Positions 10,708-20,073 of a stretch of DNA of 20,073 nt are shown here, piece after piece. The first letter of the stretch is position 1; each line of letters begins with the position of its first letter. A model generated the notes under the pieces. It saw only the letters and a list, made by a program, of their open reading frames with translations. It made no database searches and was not told where the DNA came from. Both the position numbers and the translations under genes were made by a program. This DNA comes from Pelargonium cotyledonis (Eukaryota > Streptophyta > Magnoliopsida > Geraniales > Geraniaceae): assembly GCA_036897625.1 (NCBI GenBank), contig JAYMTA010001431.1:1-20073 (forward strand). The letters are read 5' to 3'.

Positions 10708-12018
10708 ATTCAGGAAAGTGTTTAGTGATCGTCTCTTTTTATCAATTGTGCACCTTCAATATTAGCCCCTCCGGTCCTCTTTTATGTATCCTATTCCTTC
10801 CATATAGGAGGGCAAAAGAAAAGATTAGGAGCCAGGAGGTTATTGTTTTCATTATTAAACCCGAAATGCCAGCAATAAGTTGCAATGGAAGTCCAAATAT
10901 TCTGATTACACGATGTTCTAGTCTAATCCTCGTATAAACTAGTAAGCCCGACATGGTTTTCCATGCAATGATGATAGAGGAATTTGAAGGAGATTTGCTT
11001 CTCATAAGTTCATTATTTTGCTATGTTATACTCCATCTTCCGGCAGGTACCAAGACCGTGGATTACAGTTCTTGGAGTTCGAATATGATCACGACCAGGT
11101 CAGGTCGGGCCATGACTACTGGATTATTGAACCAGACAGACTCCATAAAATGGTCAATTGTATTAGCACAAGTAATAACGAATGACCAAATTGTGACTTC
11201 AAAACACAAGTGCCTACGCTAACCATTTTGAATTTGTTATGTGCTCTTGAGTCCCTTCAAAATAATTCCTCAATCTTTATCGCTATATGGATTCAAGCTT
11301 GGAAGTACCTAAATATTGAAAAACTATTTCTACTAAGTTTTAAATTTCACACAATGGAGATCGGGAACTTACCGGCAGTGGTTGTTAAATTTCAATTATG
11401 GACTACACACAATGGTTTGGGTTAATATGGAATCAGTCCATGAGACTCCAGTTGAGTATTCGTATTTGTGTTGGTAGGCGGTAGCTCATGCAAACAATCT
11501 ACACTTGCAACGTTATTTAATTGTTAATCGGATCCAATAATTAACTAGAGTTTTGTTGTAGCTCAATTTCAATAATAATTGACTATTTAATCCAATTCAA
11601 CATCATTAGTATTCATTTATTCTAGAATTGTACTTATTTGATGAATTTATGTTATACATGTTTACAACTACAAGGTAAAATTTATGAAATATAATGGATA
11701 CGAGGTGAGCAAATGTAGTATATTATGTAAAAGACGTAATCTTAGTTTTATTTACAAAATAGATGACTATTCAATTTAAAAAAAAAACGAAACATATTTA
11801 TCTTGAAGTATTTGTCCACGACAACAATGATGGGAGTTATGTGTCGAATATTTTTAAATTAGGCAGTCACATGTATGTGTTTGTGGACAAAACCACAAGG
11901 AAGATTTGTGTGAAAGAGGAATTAAAGAATAAATAGCGAAAATATAAGGACTAAAGAACAAAATGACGAAAAATTTGGACGCATAGCAAAAGACTTCATC
12001 AGTGACCATCACAAGTCC
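10708..12018. other. 3'UTR of the PMP22-like gene and spacer before the BAP31 gene; no gene seen
   Basis: The left few hundred bases are probably 3'UTR, though no clear poly(A) signal can be singled out. The open frames at 10725-11425 look like chance frames with no family resemblance on either strand. Beyond 11450 the DNA is AT-rich. A TATA-like AATAAATAG at about 11928-11936 could serve the BAP31 gene. Confidence 0.5.
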
Positions 12019-12159
12019 ATGTTCTTCAGGTCAGCACAGCTCTTGAGCTCGCTCCTCTTCTCCATAACTAACCCTCACTCACCTTTCATATTCAACACCC
12101 TCGAAAACTCCGCCGCCGCCGCCAGAACCACCACTCTGTTCCTCTCTTTCTCTGCCACC

Positions 12160-15100
12160 ATGATTCAGCTCTTCTTCGCGGCTATTTTCTCAGAAATGGC
12201 GGTGATACTGCTGTTTCTGTTCAAGACCCCGTTGAGGAAGCTTCTGATAATGAGCTTCGATCGGCTCAAGCGCGGCCGAGGACCCGTCGTCGTCACGGCC
12301 GTGGGAGGAACGGTCACTGTGGTGCTCCTCTCTAACGTCTACAGCATGATGAAGATCCGGAAACGTTCCGTCGAAGACGGCGCTCTCAATCCCACGGACC
12401 AGGTTCTCATGGCCAGGCATCTCCTCGAATCCACTCTCATTGGTAATTCATTTCCTTTGCAGCTTTGATATTCACAACTGAATTCTCGTTTCTCTGTCGC
12501 TTAATTTGTACTCTGCAAATTGAATGGTTAATAGTTTTGATGGAAATGTTGATGATTAGATTCCGGTGCGCTTGATTTTGCTTATTTATGTGGAAGTGTG
12601 TATCAAAATTGGTTGAAAGCTATCCTCTCTGTATTTAAGATCCCTCTTTTCTGCAGGGTTATGTAACCAAACCTTGCTCTTATTTGTGAATTAGATTTCA
12701 AATTACCATTTGACTAAGTTTCATAATAGGAACTGTAATGTTGTGTATTTGCAGATGAATATTAGATCTGCTGTCTTCCGTGAATGTGTATTTGTTGTAT
12801 GAGTTCAATTGGGTATGGTTGAATATTCATTTTGAGGTTTCAGGATCTTAGTTTATAAAACAATGCTTACTGAAAGTATTGGGGATTAGAATTGATTATA
12901 CTATTGGGGTTTTACTTTTTATTCGCCATTCCTAAAGTTGGTTATACTATTACTCATATCTGTAGTTAGGATAATTGCCTAGCTACTCTGTGCTGCTGGT
13001 TAGGTGGCAAGGAGTATTATTTTGGATTTTGATATGGGTCTGATATCTTGGTTGAATGTGTATTTTAGCATGTGTTGTATTGGTACGGTTAAGAATCCAT
13101 TCATCAGAATCGGTGGTTCCGGGACTATAGGAATAAGAATGGAAATTTCTTGCTATCTGTTTGAAGGATTATTGTTCTTGTCACACAGCAAAGTATTAAA
13201 TTAACAGAAATCTAGCTAAAGTTATTGTGGCGCAATGGCAGAACACTTACAGAGCGAAGCTAATGAATTCTGGATCGTTTTAAAGACTATATCAGTTAGC
13301 TAGTTGGACATCACTAAAAAAAAAAAAAAAAATTGTTGCATAACTAAGCTTTTCTTTTTGGGTACTAACATGGGCCATCTTTGAAAATTAAACTGTTACT
13401 AAGGCAATGATACAAGACATTATACATTTATGTAAATTATAACAACATTATGATGCACCTCTTTGGCTTGGGTCAAAAGAGCACACTAGATACATCGTCA
13501 TCTTTTCACGTCTCCGAGGAATTTAAATAAATTATTCCAAGTCCAAAAATTGTTATGAGTGCTCTTGTTTCTTAGTCCAATTTGTGTTGTCTGCACAAAT
13601 TAGCTCACCGTGATGTGTTTGAGGGACCGTCTTGGACGTGAGAACAACTATCTCAATACAAGAGGAATTTGAATAATACGAAAAACTCTAGAGTGAATCC
13701 TTGGTTGCAATGTGTCTTTTATGGAAACAAAATCTAAAGTGAGATCCCTTTCTTTACAAGAGGGGTCTTTATAGGGGTAGGCCTTACCTGAAGATGTGGC
13801 GGCCTATGATTGGCCGTTGACAAAGTGAGGCCCGCCACGGGGTCCACTCATGAGCTTGGATAAGAGTCACTTGAGAGTGTTCAGAGAGCTTGCGATCCTC
13901 TGCGTGCCCTTCTAGCATCACAGGAGGTGTGGAGCCTGAAGGAGATTTTACTGCTACGAGTAGCATCCTTGACCTTCGAGTAGTTTCGGAACCTCCACGT
14001 GTCCTTCAAGCAAGGAGGAGTTCCTAGGAGCACCTACTGCTTTGAGTAACGTCCTAATGTCCATGATGTGTTTAGGAGGCATGGAGATGGCGTGTTAGAG
14101 CGAGTTTGGCATTTCGTATGGGAGTACTCTTGGGAGCAATACAGGAATGTGGACAAGAGTACTACCAAAAGGCGGATGGGGGTAATCTTGGGAGTAAAGC
14201 TTGAGTGTGCGCGGAGAAAAGGACACGGGACATGGATGTGGACGCTGGATGCGGATGCACAAGGCAGATGTGCTAGTGAGGCATGATTTGTCACTTGGCG
14301 CTTTTGGGTTGAGGGAGTGTTGGGCATTTAAAAAACTTAGTGAATTTTGACTTGGTTGTTTGACCATTCCACATGTCGAGGTGGCACTCGGGTGCCACGT
14401 ATCACTTCGTAATTCGTTTGATATACTCATGATTTTTATGGTAGCATCACATTAAATATTGTCATTTTTCATTTTCAAATATGTGCCATATTTTGAGGAG
14501 GGAAAATCATGAACCTCTGTATGTGAGTGTGTTTACTGTTCTAATGGGAAGAGAATCAGACTAGGAAATGCTAGTTTGATGATATTGTATTTAGCGTTAC
14601 ATTGTATCTCTTAGGATCATTTTCTTTTTATTTTCTTTTTTGTCCTGTTTGTTAGTTCTGTATCTCCTTGGATACAATTTCAATGTTTATTCACAGCTTG
14701 ACTTAATATATCACTTTCGCTTTCAGTCAACCAAACAGTTATCTAAAGGCACCTCCTTAGTATCTTGTCAAAGCTGGTTACTAAAATGTAAAATATGGCA
14801 CCACTACTGAAAAATATAAAACAGCATTGGATTTATGAGTGTAAATTATAGTAGTTTATTTGTGATCTGTTTGGTTTCTTGTTAACTTTACTTCTTTGAT
14901 TTGGGGAAATGGTTGTCATTTCACTCCGACTTCCCACTTGTTCAATAATTTCTGTTTAACCTTTAAACCTTTTTGTTACTTCCAGGAGCTTCTCTTTTCC
15001 TTGCATTGATGGTTGACAGGCTACACCATTATATTCGTGAACTCCGTTTTCGAAGGAAGAGTATGGAGGCATTAAAGAAACAGAACATTAATTTTGAAGA

Positions 15101-15368
15101 TGAGAAAGCTAGCCGTATAAAGGAAATCAAGGCCATGAAGGAAGAGGTGGCTACATTGCAAAGCAAATTAAACCAGCTTCAAGGTAAGCTCGAGACAAAG
15201 AAGAAAGAGTTAGTTACTGCAGAAACCAATGCAGTTGCTCTGAGGAAACAATCTGACGGGTTTCTTCTTGAGTATGACCGTTTGTTTGAGGAGAATCAAA
15301 ACCAACGAATCCAGTTGCAGTTGTTGGACTTGAGAACGTCACGTTCTGGTGGCAAAAAGAATCTATAA
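12160..15368 (+). CDS. BAP31-like ER membrane protein (B-cell receptor-associated protein 31-like); 2 exons, 221 aa
   Basis: Exons: 12160-12442 and 14986-15368, joined in phase 1 across a 2543-base intron (donor GTAATTC, acceptor TTACTTCCAG). The product has 221 residues, the normal size for plant BAP31-like proteins. Hydrophobic spans lie at about 1-21 (MIQLFFAAIFSEMAVILLFL), 43-62 and 88-104. They are followed by the conserved DRLHHYIREL and then a charged heptad-like coiled coil from about 117 to 205. The near-C-terminal ETNAVALRKQSDGFLLEYDR block is typical of plant members. The protein ends in KKNL, which fits the KKXX ER-retrieval signal. BAP31 proteins handle export and quality control of membrane cargo at the ER. 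The start at 12160 has a strong context (GCCACCATGA) and gives the family's usual MIQL N-terminus. However, the frame is open for a further 47 codons upstream to an ATG at 12019, so a longer form cannot be excluded. Confidence 0.93.
13227..13332 (+). repeat. Possible tRNA-derived SINE remnant with a poly(A) tail
   Basis: GTGGCGCAATGGCAG at 13227-13241 matches the D-arm/A-box part of plant tRNA-Trp almost exactly. About 45 bases later TCTGGATCGTTTT could be a decayed B-box (expected GGTTCGATTC). The block ends in a run of 17 A at 13316-13332. The A-box, B-box and poly(A) order is the layout of a short interspersed element, but no target duplication is visible and the B-box match is poor. It lies in the BAP31 intron. 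Confidence 0.3.
13560..14420 (-). repeat. Repeat-like, GC-richer insertion in the BAP31 intron, possibly an LTR on the - strand
   Basis: This block differs from the AT-rich intron around it. Read on the - strand it contains CCCCTATAAAGACCCCTCTT (TATA at about 13767-13776), followed by sequence resembling R-U5. Upstream of the TATA are imperfect direct repeats with a period near 75 bases. One copy is marked by CTGCTACGAGTAGCATCC (about 13950-13967) and the other by CTGCTTTGAGTAACGTCC (about 14037-14054). Each is preceded by a CGTGYCCTTCWAGCA-like segment. No coding domain, clear TG/CA ends or flanking duplication could be fixed, so both the boundaries and the class are guesses. Confidence 0.35.
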
Positions 15369-15971
15369 AAAGGAAAATGCAAACACTAATCGAGCAACTG
15401 ATGCCGGATACGTTGTTTACATTAAAATTTACTTTTTCTTGGTATTAGTATGGGTATTCCTTGTCGGGTTGGCGATTCTCTGTAGATGCCATCTGTGCAC
15501 CCTTGTAAGTGTGGAGATAGAAAATACACAAGAACAACGAAAGACAGAAATAGGGTTTTCTCATTCTGTTTCAAGTGTTGGTAGAATGGATCAGTTTTGT
15601 CTAGGAAATTTGTGGCACATCATGAAGATCAAGTAATAGAAAAATGTGCACTCCATGATTTTAATTTCTGTTCCAAATGAATCCTAAGAATTCTTAGGGG
15701 TTGTGTTCTCATTATTTGGTTTGGCCAACTCTAGTGGACTGTCATAGATGCTTGGACTGACTTGTCTTGAAAGGAACTGATAAAGATATGCCTTTGATTT
15801 CTTAAGCAGTCGTGTTAATGTATACAAGGTACAGATAGAAGGGTGGTGCTCTGTTGGAAGTTTTTATTATGCATTAGAGAGTAGACAAGATGCTCACAAC
15901 AGACATGACATGATGTTCCATTCTCGGATGAAGTTTGCAGATTGATCATGACTCTCATATGATGGGTGAGG
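15369..15971. other. Convergent 3' regions of the BAP31 and SLAH genes
   Basis: The two genes converge with 603 bases between their stop codons. The left part is presumably BAP31 3'UTR, and the open frame that continues there has no family resemblance. On the - strand an AATAAA poly(A) signal (plus-strand TTTATT at 15863-15868) lies about 105 bases beyond the SLAH stop. Confidence 0.6.
15863..15868 (-). terminator. Likely poly(A) signal AATAAA for the SLAH1-like gene
   Basis: The - strand reads AATAAA here, 104 bases downstream of the SLAH stop codon. This is a normal position for a plant near-upstream polyadenylation element. Confidence 0.45.
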
Positions 15972-17211
15972 TCAACTCTTTGTTATCATTTCATTACCAA
16001 AACTGAAAATAGGATCATTATCTTGCAAAAGCCTATTGGTTTTGATTGCAGTGAGGAGCATCAAGCCAAGGAAGATCAGAACTGAGAGCACTGATAGTAC
16101 AAGCATCAATGCCGGTGCTACACTGCCTTTTGACTCCTGTGCATATTCTGCAGAGGCCAGAGCAAGGAAGGTTAGCGGGAACGAATAAGCCCACCACGCA
16201 ACGGTAAATTTCCTCATAGCTTTTCTGAACAGTGTAGGTCTGCAAACCTGAAAACAATAACATAAAAAGTGTAGTTCAAACAGTACTATTTGGTTTTGCT
16301 TACTTTTGAATTCTATGTGTAATTACCAGAGATGTGAAGAGGAACAGGGAGAGAAAGAAGAGCATCTTTGATGATGTATCAAAAGCTCCTGTGATAGAGC
16401 TCCAAGCCAAGCTCGCTATGCTCGGTGCAGCAAAGAACAACGAGAATGATGGTCGCAGCATAGCTGGAAAACGATTGACACCTGACAAATGCTGATAAAG
16501 AGTAACAAAGAGTACCAAGTAGTGAACCATGCCAAGCGAAAACATGCACACTGCAACCTCTGTCCATCCCATCTGCGCCGCCACTCCAGAGCCCACCAAG
16601 TTCCCTATCACTGATATCTGGCTTGTGGGATTTGCCACCACTGACAAGAACCGTTTCTCAGTGGTAAACCACTGCCCATAGATCTTGATATCAAGCACCC
16701 CAATTGGGATAGCAAACACCCACCAAAGTGATTGGTAATAGACACTCTCTGGACCAATCCACGGTGCGGACTGGAGCAAGAGGAGCCATGAAATCCAAGG
16801 AGTGTACAGGTAGTTCACTCCCACATGGTGCAAGAACTCTGCCCTCACCATGTGGAAGTGAAAAAAACATTTCAGAACGTAGAGAAAAGATAGCGATATC
16901 TGCGCCACAAGTGCAATAAACCAGACTAGGCGAAAAGCTGCAGAAGGTAGAGAATGGGGTAGAAATTGGAGAGCATGTGTCTCACTTGTGAGCTGACTCA
17001 AGAGCTTCCAGAGAAGGGCTTGGCTGCCAAAAGAGAGGCTAATTCTGAAGTAACCTGCGTGGAACCGAGTTAAGAAAGATGATGGTTGCACAACTGCAGA
17101 CTTAGAAACTGGAACTTGGTGAGCAAAATCTTGTTGCTTTGTGACTATAGAAGAATGAATCACAAGCTGGATTTGTGGTTTAGCTGTTGTATGTGTTATA
17201 AGGTCTTCCAT
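15972..17211 (-). CDS. SLAH1: SLAC1-homologue S-type anion channel, SLAH1-like; 2 exons, 386 aa
   Basis: Reading on the - strand, exon 1 is 17211-16327 and exon 2 is 16247-15972. They are joined in phase 0 across a 79-base GT-AG intron, giving 386 residues. Arabidopsis SLAH1 has about 385. The ten-helix SLAC1/TehA fold is evident. It includes FHAGYFRISLSFGSQALLWK (50-69), GVNYLYTPWISWLLLLQSAP (131-150), LDIKIYGQWFTTEKRFLS (173-190) and the NPTSQISVIGNLVGSG block (194-209). It continues with SLGMVHYLVLFVTLYQ and then KMLFFLSLFLFTSLVCRPTL spanning the exon junction. The ninth helix, where the gating phenylalanine of this family sits, is the KMLFFLSLF region. The N-terminus before the first helix is only about 48 residues and the C-terminal tail is short. 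This places it with SLAH1/SLAH4 and not with SLAC1, SLAH2 or SLAH3, which carry long regulatory N-termini. SLAH1 is known to work with SLAH3 in root chloride transport; this role is by family inference. SLAH4 remains possible, but the length favours SLAH1. Confidence 0.93.
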
Positions 17212-17277
17212 TAGAGTACAATATTAGGAGGTTAGCTTTAGATTATAAGATGATCTGCAGTTCTGTGTTGTGTGCTT

Positions 17278-17289
17278 ATTATATATAGA
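17278..17289 (-). promoter_or_regulatory. TATA box of the SLAH1-like gene
   Basis: The - strand reads CTATATATAAT here, about 70 bases upstream of the start codon at 17211. The spacing would give a 5'UTR of roughly 40 bases. Confidence 0.6.
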
Positions 17290-19066
17290 TGTGGAAACAA
17301 GTAGTGAGTCTGTGTATTTGATGCACAATCCACCCAACTTGTAGACTTGTAGTGAACCAATATTTTTTCAAAAGTTAAAGTTGGTTTGATTTGACCAAAG
17401 AACATAATTCCACAGATTCTCCTAGTGATCTATAGTATTGGAACATAATTTGTTCATGTCCCTAGTATTATTTATCATTGATCTTCTCTTTCTTGTGGAG
17501 TATGCAAGTTTGGTGCTAATCTCATATATGTTGAGACATGAGTGCATGTTAGTTACTGAAAAATGAAACAAGAATCTGGAACAGAGTAAGGGTTAGTTTT
17601 ATTTTTGGTCATAGAAATGAGCTTATGCATGGGGAGGAGATGAGCCAAATTACCACTTGGTTGTGGCTTGAGGGGCTCACTGAACATGCATCAGCCAAAA
17701 CTGAGATCCATAAAGCTAGCAATTGGCAGATTTGTTGGGTGGTTCTTAAATGGCATTTCAACAAAATATTGCACAGCTCTGGACAGAGAATAATAAAATT
17801 GGATGTGTGTGTGATCTACGTTGGACCTTACAATGCAAAAGTACGATAAGGAATTGATAAAATGGACGGTGTTAGCTTATTACTCAGAAAATGAATATAT
17901 ATATTATAAATCAGTCTTTCCATAAAGGTGGCAAGAAACAGAAGCAAATACATTAACATGGCAAGTCATGGATTGAACCAATGATAATGTGTGTGACAAT
18001 GAATTAATATTTATTTATTTATAAATAAATTTTATTGAATAATTTGTCTCCAATAAGTTAATATTCTGGATCTGTCTCTGCCAATGACTATGAGAATAGC
18101 ATGTTGATTATAAGTTGATTGATGACAACACGAAGACGAGCATTTCACTATCTCTGTTTTAATTTTAATTTTAATTTTAATTTTTTTTTTGGGTATAATA
18201 TGGACTGGCAATTATAGCTTGCCTTCAATCATCCGTAGAAAAAACAAATGTTAAACACAAAGAATATCAACTTGCTATCAATATGTTTAATTTGTTGTTT
18301 TTTCAGAGCAAGTTAAGAACAGAAAGAAACCAAGTTCAGTTTGATACACACAAGAGACAGATCAATATTCGAACATCGAAGCCAAGATCGAAACATGATC
18401 ATGAAATCTTGTTATATATTCCTTCGAAGCTGCAAAATGGTACGTACCATTCTTGAGTTGCTGATCATGTCTTGTTCTTGTTTTCTTTGGATCAAGACAA
18501 GAAGAGGACGAATTAAGATGACAATAAATCAGTTCCACTTAATTGCCTTATATTTTAAGGCACATCGATAATTTTAAAAAATCAACAATAAGTGAGAGAT
18601 GCATAAACATATAGATGAGGGCTAAAGTGGATGATGAAGCAAAAAGGGATTGGTTACTGACTAAGAACCCAAATTAAGAATCAAAAGAAATAGTAGTAGT
18701 AGTGTCTACAAAGCATTTGTTAGGTATTAGGTTATGCTGATTTGGAATATTAATTAATATTGGAGCCTCTAACTAATTGTATGTAGGCTGTATTTGGGGA
18801 GTTGGGGGCAATGGGGATGGGTGACCTAAGAAAAGCTAAATCCCTAATAATTTGATAGAAGATTCTCAATTCTTGTTCTTATCAACTATTTTTGTCTTTG
18901 TGCTAAAGTTGAAGCCAAACTTGTTTCATGGTGGTTTTGTTTTCTTGTTGACCCGGCAATTTGGAGCAGAATTCGTGAACACTCAAAACACAACCTAAAA
19001 GTTTACAAGTCGAGTCACATATTGTAGGCCGGGTCGGGAGAGTTTACATGATCGTAAACATATGAG
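17290..19066. other. Upstream region of the SLAH1-like gene and gene-free DNA
   Basis: No coding sequence could be supported. The frames at 17625-17849 and 18341-18571 are short, lack family resemblance and have no credible splice partners. Short AT palindromes occur at 18013-18030 (ATTTATTTATAAATAAAT) and 18746-18761 (AATATTAATTAATATT). Neither is unexpected at this base composition. Confidence 0.5.
18157..18190. repeat. (TTTTAA)n microsatellite followed by a poly(T) run
   Basis: About four tandem copies of TTTTAA lead directly into a run of T. It is a simple repeat, likely to be polymorphic in length. Confidence 0.85.
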
Positions 19067-19750
19067 TAAATTGTCGTCATCACCTTTGTACTTGTTCAAA
19101 CTTTAAAATTGGCATTCGAGTAGTTTTTTATATGGGTCTGGCCTCTCTACTTTTTGAAACTTTAGTTTTGATCCAATTAAGCTGGAAGGGTTACGTGGAA
19201 AAAAAATCTAACGTGGATGAGTGACGTGGCACCAGGGCCGTCTCAAGGATTTCAGGGGCCCTGTGCCAAAATTAATATTTGGGCCCCTAAATTTTTAAAT
19301 CGTGGTTGATCGTAAACAAATAAAAATAATATAAAAGAGTTAAATTAAACACAAAAGGCAAAGTTTTGCGAAAGACCTTTAATTTGAATTAATCACTATT
19401 TTATTGCAGTTTTTTAACTGCAGCTAAAAGACAAAACTTTGTTGTGGGGGACTTTGCTGTTAATAACACTACCATTGCAGTTTCAAACCGAAGCTAAAAA
19501 CAAAAACGACGTCGCAAGGGGCCTGACTTTGGTGGGGGCCCTGTGCGATCGCCCACCTTGCACCTGTTAAGAGCCGGCCCTGCGTGGCACTCTCATTGAT
19601 GTGGACGTAGGAGACCGGTAATAGCAAGTCAGTTTTACAAAAATCAAAATTTCAAAAAGTACAAAGTTCAAACCTGTATAAAGAAAACTTCTCGAGCGTT
19701 AAGTTTAAAGTTTCAACAAGTACATGATGATGACGAACGACTACAATTTT
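19067..19750. mobile_element. Older fold-back element (MITE-like) split by a hAT insertion
   Basis: Two long complementary arms flank the hAT element: about 19067-19200 on the left and about 19610-19750 on the right. Matching blocks include GTACTTGTTCAAACTTTAAA (19088-19107) against TTTAAAGTTTCAACAAGTAC (19704-19723). CTACTTTTTGAAACTTTAGT pairs with the ATTTCAAAAAGTACAAAG block, and CATTCGAGTAGTTTT with AAAACTTCTCGAGCG. Without the hAT insert the element would be about 325 bp. The exact ends and the target duplication are not clear, so the superfamily is unassigned; Mutator-like is one possibility. Confidence 0.65.
19233..19582. mobile_element. Non-autonomous hAT element (350 bp) with 8-bp target duplication
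   Basis: The left terminus is CAGGGCCGTCTCAAGG. The right terminus read in reverse is CAGGGCCGGCTCTTAA, so the first 12 bases match with a single mismatch. An identical 8-bp duplication, CGTGGCAC, stands on both sides (19225-19232 and 19583-19590), as expected for hAT transposases. Subterminal direct repeats of GGGGCCCTGTGC occur at 19255-19266 and 19535-19546. There is no coding capacity. The perfect duplication suggests a fairly recent insertion. Confidence 0.88.
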
Positions 19751-20073
19751 TTATTTATTTAAATGACCAAAATGTACTAAAAATATTGGCAATGCCTCAT
19801 TTGACGGGCTTGGGCTTGGGCTAAGTATTTATTGTCAATTTGTACGAAGATTTGGGCCAACTTCTCACTCTTTCACTTATTGGGCCGGCCGCATTTATAT
19901 TTACACTTTTCATTATTTATTATCTTGAAAAAAAGTATCGAAAGATGCATAACAAAACAAACATTTCTATCAATATTCATATGAAAATATAGATTCGTAC
20001 ATGTGATGTTTTGTTTATTACATTTAGATGCAACAAATACAAATGTGCCTTTATTCTCTTTTCTTCTTCTTCT
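19751..20073. other. Right-end spacer; no gene seen
   Basis: AT-rich DNA with a short GC-richer patch at about 19800-19890 (GGGCTTGGGCTTGGGC, GGGCCGGCCGC). No coding frame, RNA gene or element terminus is recognisable before the window ends. Confidence 0.45.

Noticed and set aside
14034-14430. Overlapping open frames on both strands in the BAP31 intron (about 70-110 codons)
   Set aside because: They arise from the GC-richer repeat block, show no domain or family features and overlap one another on opposite strands.
18013-18030. Perfect 18-base AT palindrome
   Set aside because: Simple A/T palindromes are expected in DNA of this composition and there is no further structure around it.
17625-18571. 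Short open frames that might be small genes
   Set aside because: They have no recognisable family, no supporting promoter or splice context, and lengths expected by chance.

Overview
This window is nuclear DNA from a flowering plant, most likely a eudicot. The evidence is spliced genes with GT-AG introns, AT-rich spacers, a Ty1/copia retrotransposon remnant, Stowaway and hAT miniature elements, and four proteins that closely resemble known plant families. It contains no operons, Shine-Dalgarno sites or CRISPR arrays. I could not identify the species.

Layout from left to right. (1) 2-1537: the 3' end of a decayed copia element, covering the end of reverse transcriptase, RNase H and a well-preserved 3' LTR, all on the + strand. 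(2) 2992-5143, +: a complete three-exon gene for the T-protein (aminomethyltransferase) of the mitochondrial glycine decarboxylase complex, with a probable leader intron and a G-box/GATA promoter. (3) 5144-8157: an AT-rich spacer holding two Stowaway-like fold-back elements in an unusual interleaved order. (4) 8158-10707, +: a seven-exon gene for a PMP22/Mpv17-family peroxisomal membrane protein. (5) 12160-15368, +: a two-exon BAP31-like ER membrane protein gene whose 2.5-kb intron carries repeat-like material. (6) 15972-17211, -: a two-exon SLAC1-homologue anion channel gene (SLAH1-like), convergent with the BAP31 gene. (7) 17212-20073: gene-poor DNA with a microsatellite and, near the right end, a 350-bp non-autonomous hAT element with a perfect 8-bp target duplication, inserted inside an older fold-back element.

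The four host genes act in different compartments: mitochondrial matrix, peroxisomal membrane, ER membrane, and probably the plasma membrane for the SLAH protein. Nothing in the sequence suggests a pathway cluster, although glycine decarboxylase and peroxisomes both take part in photorespiration. All exon junctions were worked out by hand from splice signals, reading-frame continuity and family similarity. The resulting proteins (408, 187, 221 and 386 residues) match the usual family lengths. The parts most worth a second look are the transposable-element structures and a possible N-terminal extension on the BAP31 gene. I found no convincing undescribed gene system.
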